The position numbers were made by a program, and so were the translations under genes. The notes below the pieces were generated by a model, which was not told the origin of the DNA, searched no databases, and saw only the letters and a program-made list of their open reading frames with translations. Positions 39,401 through 51,400 of a stretch of 64,000 nt of DNA are shown one piece after another. Every line of letters starts with the position of its first letter. The stretch's first letter is position 1. The stretch comes from Struthio camelus. Lineage: Eukaryota; Chordata; Aves; Struthioniformes; Struthionidae. Location: assembly GCF_040807025.1 (NCBI RefSeq), contig NC_090981.1, positions 43,577,317-43,641,316 on the forward strand, in the 5' to 3' direction.

Positions 39401-42400
39401 ATAGTTATGTAGATGCTCTTGTCTATGCGGGGTGTAGATGTTTGTGGGGGGAGTTATTCTGTGTGTGTCTGTGTGACTACTTTTTCCATTCTTGATGCAA
39501 ATAGTGGGGGTGATGCTTGTACCTGACTCTTAGTGATTCGAAGAATGGGTTTCTAATCTTTCCTTTTGAGATTGATATTGGGGGAGGAATAGAACAAGAA
39601 ACAGAAAAGAGGAAAGATTAGATGGAAGCAGTTAAGTTGTGCTGATTTATTGATACTCCAGTCTTCCAAACTAATTCAGAACCTGAGGCTGTGGTATGAA
39701 ATGATCACATAGCTGCATGTATGACTTCCATGCACTGCTAAATACAATATCTGGGTGTGAATGATGATCTGTTCTTAAATTCTGCTCCCTGGTTGATGTG
39801 GCCAATAATTCATAAATCAAGAGACGAGAAATTTGTGAAATTGAATCGGCAGGAGCTTGGGTCAGGTAAGGCCGGAGAGGGAAGTGCCAATTGGAAAGAG
39901 GGAACAAGGAGTTTAGGAATTATTGGAATCAGAATTCTATGGAGCAGGGACTGGGACTGGCTAGGTGGTTGGGAAAAGTCAGATTGTGGGAAGGAGCTAG
40001 TGCTAGGGCAGCTCCGTTCTGGGCAGAAGTACTGGTCCCCCCAGAACAGTCTCTTTTCAGTTGGAGATTGAACCAGGGACTCTGCAATTAGTCCATTCGG
40101 TGGCTGACATCAGATATTTGAAGTCTGTTGCAGAATGTATCAACCTTATCTTCCACTTTTCTACAGCGAGTAACCCAATTTTTGTGATCACTGAAATAGT
40201 GTAGCTTAAGTGGTTGAGGTCTGTGGATGTTTGGTAGTTCCAGCCATGCTCCTGCTTTGTACTGGTGTCCATATGCTATCACATATGGAAACTCATCTCT
40301 GGCTATTTTCTGTTTCATGCTGTGACTTGCTATTAACAACCAAAGGGAACTAGAAAATAATGCATTTTTTAATTTCATTCATGCGTTATTTTCTAGTTCC
40401 CTTTGGTTGTTAATAGCAAGAGACAGAAAATAGCCAGTGATGACTGGATGTATTTATTCCTGTAGAACATGACAGGCTTCACTGTTTTGTTCTACTCTTG
40501 CCTCAGGATGCACATCTTGCGGAATGTATAGTCTTAAAAGCATCCGTTCAAGGACAGTTGTTAAGTATTATTTTTTCCTTTCTTTGTGTGTGGTACCACT
40601 TAATCAAGGGTTGAATAATGAACACAACTTCTAAATTAAATGTTTTATTATTCTGCAACAATGAGTGTGAATGCTTCTGTTTTTTGCACTGCAACTAAGT
40701 GAGTTGGCATTCACTCTTTTTTTTAAAATGAGATGCAGTGAGCATAAGGTAAAAGATGCACAATCATTTCAGATATTCCTTAGGATGTCAGGTCCAATCT
40801 TTAAAAAAATATTACAAGTGCTGTCAAATATGAAGTGCAGCTCCTGTTGGCATCGGCTTTTCACTGCACTATGGATGTTCAGAACAGTTCAAAGTCCAGG
40901 AGCCTCCAATGGGACATTCAGACCATGAGGAACTTGTTTCTTTTTGTTCTGAGGCCAAGTGCTTAGGTTCTTCACCTGGCATTGCAAAAGATCTCTATGA
41001 ATGAGTGCAGGAGAGATTCAAATCTCCAGTGTAGTACTTGCTTCTTTTAACTATTTTTTGTTTTTATTTTTATTCCTTGTAATCTTTAGTTTATTTCTCC
41101 TCATGTCTTCCAGCTTCTGGAAGCAATCAGACCCTGAGTTTCTGCTGAAGTTCAGACTCTAGAATTCAGGCTTTCTGAGAGCAGAATTTGAATGCCGCTT
41201 GGCGTGATGGGGTCCAATTTGAGTATTTCAGTGCAACTATAATAGTTTTTGCAGTTTTCCTACTAGATAATGGAACTTTTCTTATACAGAGCTGATGTTA
41301 AATGCCTTTTGCGTCGTTTAGTTTTTTCAGAGTTCCTCCTACTTTTGCAAACAACAGCTAATGAGTCAGTAAGAAATAGGAGTGTTTGACAGAAGTATAA
41401 CAGTAATGACCATTGATAATTCAAAAGGGGAATGGATTTGTGATGGAGGAATTCTTGCTGTACTCACTATGTATATTTAAGCATATAATGTTTTCCTAAA
41501 ACTAAGACTTGGCAAAATCAGCTTACTTAGCTGAATCAAGAGAAACATATGTTTCCTGCTGTTCTTATTAGTCAGTGTTAAAATGTTACAGTAGTGTGGA
41601 AAGATGTACGAACTATTTTTTTCCCCCATCCTTCTCTAAAATACTTGAAAAGAAAGTTTTTCTTTCATCAGATATTTATTGGCATTTGCATATTTGTAGT
41701 AGTAAATATAGACTGCTTTTTCTGAATTGACCACTCTTTCCTGCTTTTTGGAAACCTGCTGTCACGTGAATCTGTCATATTCTAGCTATTTAAATAGTTG
41801 CATTTGTTGCTCTTCATGGGCAGAATCTGACTGTCAGACACCAAACAAAACACAGAAATTTAGTGTTGAAACAGACTCTTCAAACAACCAAGTCAACTTA
41901 AAGTACTAAGTGCTATGTGAGTTGTAATTATGTAGACTTACGTATTCGCCATGTGGCTGATCGTTAGTGTGTTTCATATGTCTCTGTACTTCATCAATTT
42001 TATAGTTTGTAGGGATACAGTTGTTTTCTTTAAGGTAGACTATGTTCTGAGTAATTTTAGTCGTCTAGCTTTGTTTTTGTCTTCTGCATTGAAAAAGTGT
42101 ATTAGTTCCCAGAATTGATTATTTAAATGCATTAAAAAGCCCTCACAAGTTGGACTGAAACACAGGCCTGAAGACTTTAAAACCTCCAGAACTAGAAAAC
42201 TGAGGAACAAATAACATACATTTAGAATCACCTATTTGGAAGACTTTTTTGGTTCAGTTTACAGTGGTTCATGTATCAAGGCTCCAGCTAGCCTCACAGG
42301 TCAGTATAAAGTTTGCCCTTGTGTTCTTGCTGGAATTTTCTGATCTTCAGATGGTGTGCTTCGCAATCTCTTTTTCAGTGACTGAGTATTGTTGGACTGG

Positions 42401-45400
42401 AATTTCACTGTTTTTAATGGTTTTTGCTCTCATCTTTTGACTCTTCACGACCTTGTATGAAAAACTAATGGAGATGAAGATATGAAATCCTGCTGTCAGC
42501 ACTCTTTTTGCACATTTTTCTCTAGTTCCTTCATTTTTCTTTTCTCCTACCCTTCCTGTTCGTATTCATGCCCAACGTACTTGGCTTTATTGCAAAGAGT
42601 AAATAGCTGGCAACTCTTGTTTTCAGTGTTGCTTTAGTTATGTGTAATCCTTCATGCCTGACTGTTCTAAGGAGCAGGAGAAGAATTGCTATTTGAAGGA
42701 CTAAATTCAACCATTTGCTACTCTGATATAGTGCCGGATGGCAGTCCGTAGAATGGCTACCATTTGATGTTATTCTGACAAGTCACTTGTTAATATTGAA
42801 ACACCAATGCCTGTTGATGTGAGAAGTTGCACGTTCAGTGACCAGAGGCATTAATGACACTTACACACGTTCTTTTTAAGTATTATCATCTCAAATTGTG
42901 ATTTATGAAAGGTTTACTGTCTTTCAAAGTTGCTAGCTTGAGAGAGAATAACCTGAGAGCTCATGACTTATCATGTGGAAGAAGCTATGATTTGAGAGTG
43001 TTTGTGGAAGGGGTGCCACACCAAATGCATGAAGCAAACACTAGCGTATTTTCTGCTCTGCTAGTTTATACTGCCCTTAAATAATTCAAATCTAAATAAA
43101 TTCAAATTTAGGCCAGTGACCTTACTTTCTACAGTCTTGTGTATTGAATTATGAAACATCTTATTTTGTTTTTTTGAAAAAAGTTCATCTGTTTGATCTA
43201 TGCTAGTAGGTTACAGCTGTCAAGATTGTTAATGCTGTAATGGATGATGACTCTAAGAAACTAGATTTTATTTCTCAGTACCTTAGTAGTTTTAATTTTT
43301 TTAGTTATAGTAAGTATATATTTGTGTAGATTAAATAAGATTAATGTTTCATACTGAGGTTTTAAATTCAGCTGTCTTTGTATGTATATTTAAATGTATG
43401 TAAATACTGATCTCAGCCTTTAACTGTAATTTGTTTTCTAACATTGAACTAATTGAATATTGAAATTAAGAAACTATAGATACAAATTTACTATTTACTT
43501 GTTTATATACTTATTTAATGTATTTTATATACATACAAGTCTTTGTAGATTTGTTTTGTGTATTTGTTTAGATGTAACAAACTATATTGAATAAGTGGAA
43601 TTCTTGATTTCTTAAAAAACCTTCCTCTCATCCATTCTTGTATTCTGAAGATGTGAAAACCTTAAATTTAACCGTAAAAATGATACGTATGGAAGCAGGC
43701 ATTGCATGGTATACATACAGTTTTTCTTAATATGAAGTTATTCTCATCTGTTTGTGGGTAATTATGCTCTTGTACAAACCAAGCCTACCAGTCTCTAGCA
43801 TAGACAAATGCATCATTCCTGAAGTTACTTTCTCAGTTAAGCCTTAAGCAGTCCTCCTTACTGTATAGTTCTTTGGAGGAAAAAAGAACATCTTTTTCTA
43901 TTTCTGCCAGTTCAGTGCCAAAAGCTTCTCTGATTTAGCTTTTGTCTATGGGACACTGTTTCCTCAGCTCCATTTTTTTTTTTTTTTTCTCTGAAATGCT
44001 TTTACTGTTGTTGAAGATTTTGGAAGTAGTTTTCGATGGGGAAAATGTAAAGTTAAAGCGCTCTTCTGTTATGCTCTTTGTTTGGAGTATGGCTGTGGAG
44101 TTCATTGGCCTAAATGGCAGGATAGGGTTTTCTTCCCTTCTCTTTTGAGAGCTGTTCTCTTATAAATCAACTGTGTGACAGATGGAGTTTCTCTTAGGCT
44201 GTGTTAATCTAGGTTTGTAAGAAGCTCAGAACGGAATGATGTCATTTAGGGGACAGAGAAGGAAAAATGGGTATTTACAGTCTTTTTAAAGTGCAAATTA
44301 AAACTTTTTTTAGATTGAAACAACAGTTGAGTTTTGTGTGAGGTAATGATGTAAGTGTTGACTCCTTGCTTTTGTATATGTGCACACATTTACAGAACTA
44401 TTTTCTTTTCTAGGATCCCTCAGTAACGCAAGTAACGAGAAATGTTCCTCCAGGATTAGATGAGTACAATCCTTTTTCTGATTCAAGAACGGTAAGCACA
44501 TCTATTTCTTAACCGTGCTGTTAATCCTTCTGGGTAAGAAAACTGGTAAAATCTGTGAAGGACTAGCTAGAAACAATGGAAGATCTATAAAGATAGATGA
44601 TCCCACAATCATCTTCAGAGGGAGTCATCCCCTGAGAGTCTTTGGAGGATTCATTGGGTAGATCTGGCTTAAGTGAGCTTTGAACTCTCAAGGAAGAGTG
44701 GTTTCCTGAGAGGGAGCCGAAACAGAATTTCATTTTTCCCATTTAATAAGATTTCTAGTGGCCTGTCCTTTATGCTTTTCTAAATTTTGTCCTTGCTTTA
44801 CAGCATGTGTGAATGTGGCACACTTCCTCCAAGTCTTGCTTTTGATTCCCGTTTCACCTACAAAAGTGCAGTTCAGAATAAGGAAAAACACTGCATTTAA
44901 CAGTTCACAGGCAACGAGTGGTTGTGCTGTACTGAAAGGAATAACTTAAGGCTGAGAGACGCATTGGTTTCCAGCCAATGTCAGAATTAATGTTAATTCA
45001 CATTACTGTTACAGCTACACTGATTAGAAAGACATGAATCTGTCCCGGCAGTAATATTTGGGGAAGAGACAAAAAAAGATGCTATATTCTGAGGCAGGTT
45101 GAATTTCAGGGTTGATACGAGTACCTTGTAGTAATCTATCTGTGAGAAGTAAGGTCTCTGTAAAAACAATAAATTCAGTTCCCATAGCCAAATGTGCATG
45201 GTATATGGTAACTCTTATCCTGTGAAGACTGGATATCAGTGAAGTGCTCACAATACAGGTCTGAGTAACTAGTGATTGAGTTACATCCTTATAAAAGATG
45301 AAGTTGTTGACCATTCATCTGTCTTTCTGTCAGTGGCTCCTCAGTCCTGTCCAGGATGTAAAATGATCAGATCCCTCTCTGCTGTGACCAAATTCTGAGC

Positions 45401-48400
45401 ATTGGGCTAGGCAACAAATAGCTTTGGGACAGGTATGACAAAACAAAGTGCCAACTCATAGGTTGGAAGGGACCTCAGGAGGTCATCTCTTTCAACTCGC
45501 TGTTCAAAGTGTGTCCAACTACATCAGGCTGCTCAGTGTCTTGTCCAGATGAGTTTTGAATACATCTAAGGGTGAAGATCGCTTGACCTCCTTGGGAAAC
45601 CTGTTTGGGTGTTTGACAGCTCTTAGAGAGATTTCCCCACCCCCCCACCCCTGCCAACATCCAATTAGAATTTGCTGTGTCCCAACAAATCCAGTCTTGT
45701 GTAATAAAAGCAGCAGCATCCTTCTTTTCCGAACAGCCCCACATAGTTTTAAGATGTTATACTTTGTAAATTCCACATTAATTAGGACAGAACTCAGCAG
45801 CATTTGCCTGATACTTGGGTAAGCCAGACTTTGCTCCAGTTAGTATGAATTGAGAAATAAAAATAATTTTTACAGGGTGACTATCACGTTCTTCTGAGGT
45901 AAGAAATATTACTCAAGTCTTGTTTTCAAATCTTCATTATGCCTGATGTGGAACCAAAATTTTCCAGAAGGATAGATTGTACTGCAGAATTTAAGAGGAG
46001 AAGGAAGAGATTTGATTTCTGCTGCCCTGAAGCCATGTGAGAAGCTCTCCTCATCTACTTCCAGGAATACACAAGGCATGATAGTTGTTGGGATGCTCTG
46101 GTATGAATTGCTGAAAGAGGTGTTCTGAGGCAAGTCCCAGGCAAGAAATTTAATCTCCTTATTCAGAGCCTTAGCTCACTGGGAGAGACTTTATACAATT
46201 TCATCCCTTTAGACCTTGACACTGAGCTGGAGTTTTTTTTCTTCTCATTTTGCTTGACTGGTTTTGGTTCTTAGGCAGCTTTTTTTATTGACACTGATGG
46301 AATTTTGAGCTCAAGTATGAGAGCGAGTGCACATTACTTGACTTACTGTTTTCCTGTCTTTACCTTTAAAGAAAACTTTGAGAATGGGATATGTTTGACT
46401 TGAAAATAAATTTGATTTTGATATAGTCACATTTGTTTGTTTTCCTTCACTTTGCTAAACACTTCACCTAAATAATAATAAAGTGGATGACTTTCTATCA
46501 GCTCTTAACTTTGCAATTGACATTGAAGTAAGATGGGCACAGCAGCCAACCCTTCTATTTTGATTTGCACACAAATAGTCAACATTTGTGTGTTAGCCTT
46601 CTTTAAATGCTAGATGGATTTCTGTGCTTAAAAATCCTTCTGATAAATTCAGTCCTTTTTTTTTTGCTTCTATCATAAGATGCTAGTCAAGGTTGAACAA
46701 GCTAACAGGCAATGCCAGCTTCGCTGATTTCTTTCAAAACTGCCTCTGCATTTTATTCCTAGAAATACGGTGTCAATAACCAAAATAACAAATGAGAATG
46801 TTGATTCTGCTTATTTAATATTTATGAACATTAGTGGCTTTATAAAATGCCTGTTACTTCTCAAAATTAGTTTATTCAGTTACCTGGTTTGGCAGCTTCA
46901 GAATTTTCATTATTTTCAGTACCCAGTATGTGTCTCCCACTAGAACCTCTTGTGCAGACAGAATATTTGAGATGACCTTAAAACTTGGTTGTTTGCTTTT
47001 GGTTCTAAATAGCAAGTCAGTTGCTTCTGTGCCTAGCTCTAGCCTGATAGCTTGGTAATAGTATTTCCTCAATAAAATGTATATTTACTAGGTACAGTTG
47101 CATGTATTAAATGCATGTTCTATGCCAATGTTTTTAAAAACTTAAGTCGGAGATACTGCATTCCAGAATGATTTAAAAAGGCCTCAAATTTAAGACTTCT
47201 TGCGTCTTGTGCAACTACACTTAGGCCATTTTGGACAACTCTCGATCCAACAACTTGCAAATATTTCACCGTTTCAGCCTGTAAAGAACATGCTGTATGC
47301 TAGCTAATATGCCAGTAAGAATTTTTATCAGGATTATTTTAGACACTTTTCTTATAAAGTTAGCTTAATTCTTTATCAGACTGACTTCAGAGATGGCAAT
47401 ATGAGCAAACCTGTGCTTATTGTACATTTGGAAACTGATGTGGGACACTTGTGCAAATTAATGTGTGAAATTTTCCGTTGTATTGCCTTTTTAATAAATG
47501 CACAAATAACTGTCTGCCTTACTGCTTTGTCTACTAGCTAATAAATGATTGTCTCTTTTTAATTAAGAATATTTTAATTGCATGTATGATGCAACACTAC
47601 TTTTGAGTACCCTATTTTTTTTAAAGGTTTGATGAACACAACTTGCATTCTCCCTGGTTTTTGTTATTTGCTTGCCCTTGCATGCATTTTTATTGAACTT
47701 CTATTTCTCCAGAGGTTGCTGAATATTGACAAATATTTATAGGAAAAAAATAATTTATTTGTGGCTTTATGAAAAAGTTAACTGGTTTCTAACAACATAT
47801 TATCACAAATAACTCCCTCTCTCCCCCCATTTGTTTTGGTTGCTGTTTTTTCCTGTACCCTTTCCTTACTATTTTTGTCAGGGCAGTAACAGATCTTGTG
47901 TCAGCTGGGCTTTTTATTGAGGTCCATGCAGGTTTCCAGCTCTGCTGTACCATACATGACTTGAAGACGTACTGAAGAGAAATCAAAGAAAGTACTACTT
48001 TTTTCTAAGGAAATTTGGGAACAGGACAGCTGTATCTCTCTTGTAGCTGAATTCTTTTCCAAGGCAGATAGATGCGTGTGTGTTTTTTTTGAGCTTTAGC
48101 AGTTGTGGTGTGTTTTTCACTGCTTCTCAATTTTGATTAAAGTTTTGAAAGTGAGTACTTTAGTTTGTTAGGAAGACTTTATGCCAGCATGAGTCTAAAA
48201 TAGTTTTATGATGTTTTCTTAATTATATTCCTGACCTATAGCAGATGTTTTATGATACACGTGGTTATTGTGTATTGAATTATGATCTTTGCATAGTAAC
48301 CTGGAAAACCAACACATTAAAGCAATGTTTAATTTCTACCATTAGAGCTATATTTGAGCACTTGTACTTTATTCCCCTGTGCAGACATTATGAAGCTGAA

Positions 48401-51400
48401 ATAAATAACTGTGAGAACATGATAGTATACAAAACCATGCATGGCTCTTATTGTACTTACTATAATATAGTAGCATTTCTTCATTAACAGGCTATAGCCT
48501 ATGAAAACAATGACTGGAATACAACTTTTGTTGGGACTTCTTAACGTATGTTGAATTAGCAGAAGTCCTAGAACGATACCCAGTGAAATTAACAACAAAT
48601 GTTGGAGCAAATGCACTTTTTTCCTCCTTCTTTCCTTACTACCTCTGACTTCCTTACACCCTGTCCTCTCTACTTTTTCTTGCGTTGTGCACCAATTGCA
48701 GCAAGTGATTTTAAATAAAGGTGGAATAACACATTCATGAGTGTTGTAAACATATCTACTGTAGCTCAAAAGTAAATACTTAGTGGAGTTTGTATCCATT
48801 TTAATGCCACATTAGAGTCTCAGCAAGTGTATACAACTAAAGAAGAGACTAAGCATGCTGGATTTTGTTGCTGGTGATTTAAACAGCAGTGTTGTGTAAG
48901 TTATTGGACTAAGACAGCCTTTAGAAAAGTGGAAGCCATTTCCAAAGAAAATGGAAGAACTTAAGCTCAGGCAAGCTAAGTGTGAAACTTCAGGCAAGCT
49001 AAAAGCTTTGAGGAAAAACTTAAAGCATAATTTCAAAACTTTATATCCTGGAGGTAGGAAGCTTCCACCTGCTTTAAGGTCAATAGGTGATCCTGTTGTG
49101 AGAGTACTAATAGAAGATAATGCTGTAGCAAAAAGATAAATGAAATGCTTCTTTACAAGTGGCAAATCGAGGGAAATGTCTTAAACCTGAATCCTCAGTA
49201 GAACAGGCTTTAGAAAAGCAAGAAATTGCCCTAAATGGTATTCTGCTGAGCTTTAAGGAAACTAAACTGAGAAACTGCTAAGTCTGAATTGGAACATAGC
49301 TTGGTTGGCCTTATAGCGGAGGAGGGGAAGTGATGACTATCACACTTGCTTCAGAAAAAGCTCTTAAAAGGATTCAAGCATTTAAGAGGCCAGAAGGTAT
49401 AAGTTCTATACCAGGCAAGTAGATAAAACTTTATGAAGACCCTCCCCCCCCCCCCCCCCCCCGCAGCCTGTCATTTTGTCAAGAAATTGTGTCTTAAGTA
49501 GGTTTATGAGATAATGAATATGTGGGGAAAAGATGATATGAATGATGCATGATTCAGATTTCAAAAGCTTTGTATTTCAGTTGCAAATCTCCATCATGGT
49601 GTGGTTCAGTTCAAAGGGAATAATAAGTAACAGGGGAAGTGATGAACAAAACCACAGACACAAACCTGATAGATGAGCAATAACAGAGACAATAATAAAG
49701 ACCTAAGCTTTTCAGCCGCTAATTGGTGGGCCACTAAGAAACTACAGGCATAACTTTGAAGAGATTCAACCTGGACTTGGATAAGAAGATACTTGAGACA
49801 AACAGATACTTGAGGGGTGCCTCTGGGTCTACCTAAAATTTATTAGGCAGTGTTTAGGGGAAGGGGAGCAAGGGGGAGCAGAAAGGGGTGTAGAAAAGAA
49901 GACAGATGAAAAAGGCCAGTTGTGTGTAAGCACCTACTGGTCTGTATGCTTGTCTCACTGAGGCCTGTGCCTGATGACTGACATCTGTCCTCTCTTAAAT
50001 CCTTTCTTAACTATATTTCTTTGTAATTTCACTCTATCCCATGTGAGTGCTGCAATGTCTAAATGCCAGCAACTGGAGAGACTGAGTGAGTGAATAACGT
50101 GCCAACAACTGGAGTCAGACTACAGGTGATAGTGACCTGTATGTCTGTGGTGTTAGCAACTGGAGGGACTGCAGGTCACAGGGCCTGTGTGTCTGGGGTG
50201 CCAGCAGCCAGGGTGGCTAGAGTGAGGTGAAATCAAATGTCAGCAACTGGAGCCACACCATGGCTGATAGGGCCCATGTATTTGTTGTACCAGTAACTGG
50301 AGTGAATGAAAGTCTTAAGTGTCAGCAACTGGAGTGGGGACCACTCGTCATAGGGCCTGTGTGTCTGGGGTGCTAGAAACTGGAGGGACCAATGTGTTTT
50401 CCCTTGATCCAATGTGTGCAGGTATGTGCGTGTAATTTGTTAGGAAACTTCAATCTCGACTGACTCGTGAATAGGAAAAAAACCAGTTTTTGGGAAAACT
50501 CAAAGTCTCATCCAAAGGTGAGTGAGGGAGTCCAGAGTCCGGGCATGGATATTAGGCAGGCTGAGAGCCTGTGCCAATATTTGAGAGATCTGGGGGGCGA
50601 CTTGTGAGATGAGCGTGTGAGAGCATGCGTTGAGCTGGACTACCTGGTGAGTAGGAGGAGACCCGTATATCGGGTAACAGGGCACGGGATCCAGGCAGGG
50701 ATATTAGATGGGCTGAGAGCCCCTGCAAGTATTTGAGGGATCTGAGAATGTGCGTGTGCTTCTGAATCTAGAGAGCAAGGACATGCGTTTTCAGTAGCGA
50801 GCTGCAATCATGATCAGCCACAGAAGAGGAATGGGACTTGGCTAACTGTACATGTATTTGTTTTATGTGAGTTCTGGTAGTGTTATATCTGAGTGTTGTT
50901 GAAGGCAGCACCCTATCTGTGGCAGTTTGCCTAGCTGGCTATGTTAGTGTCCTCTGTATGGGCATGTATGTACGTATATACATGCTCAGCCTCGCTAATG
51001 GCTGAAAGAGCAAACGGGAAAGCAGCAGCCACATCCATTGGCCTAGGACGAAGAGACCTCCAAGTCTCAGGCTGCACCAGGCTGTGTTTCAGCAGTTGGG
51101 AAGGAGAGATCCCTGGGTCTTGGAGTCCACCAAAGGCCACTGAATGCAGTGGCCTTTATAAATTTTCTTAACAGCTACGGTAATTATTTCATCCCCTGGC
51201 TGCTCTTGACTTTCGGAGCTAAGGACTCTGCACCCTGGAATTCTACAGTCCACTGCTCTAATGTCATTTATTCGAGGGAGCACATGCTCTTATTTACACG
51301 CTCTGGTCATGGGATCTTTTAGCAAGTCTAATGCTGCGTTTGGATGGCCAGCTAACACATCGCGGGATCTAAACAGTCTGGAAGTCTGTTCCATAAGCAC

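Larger units (their letters stand above)
30474..44413 (+). other. SCAMP1: SCAMP1 intron 1
   Basis: 13,940 bp, GT-AG. The first 350 bp or so belong to the CpG island. The rest is AT-rich with pyrimidine runs, one small CR1 scrap, a long hairpin at 40.3-40.4 kb and several homopolymer tracts (T19 at 34055-34073, C17 at 38702-38718, G11 at 39240-39250). No other coding exon was recognised. Confidence 0.9.

Noticed and set aside
39830..40090. Less AT-rich intron 1 stretch with a tRNA-like antisense string (GATTGAACCAGGGACTCTGC)
   Set aside because: It loosely resembles a tRNA T-arm in reverse, as in tRNA-derived SINEs, but no A box, full cloverleaf or SINE body could be made out.
48329..48799. 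156-codon open frame on the minus strand in intron 2
   Set aside because: No recognisable domain, AT-rich composition, antisense to SCAMP1, and no supporting splice or promoter context.
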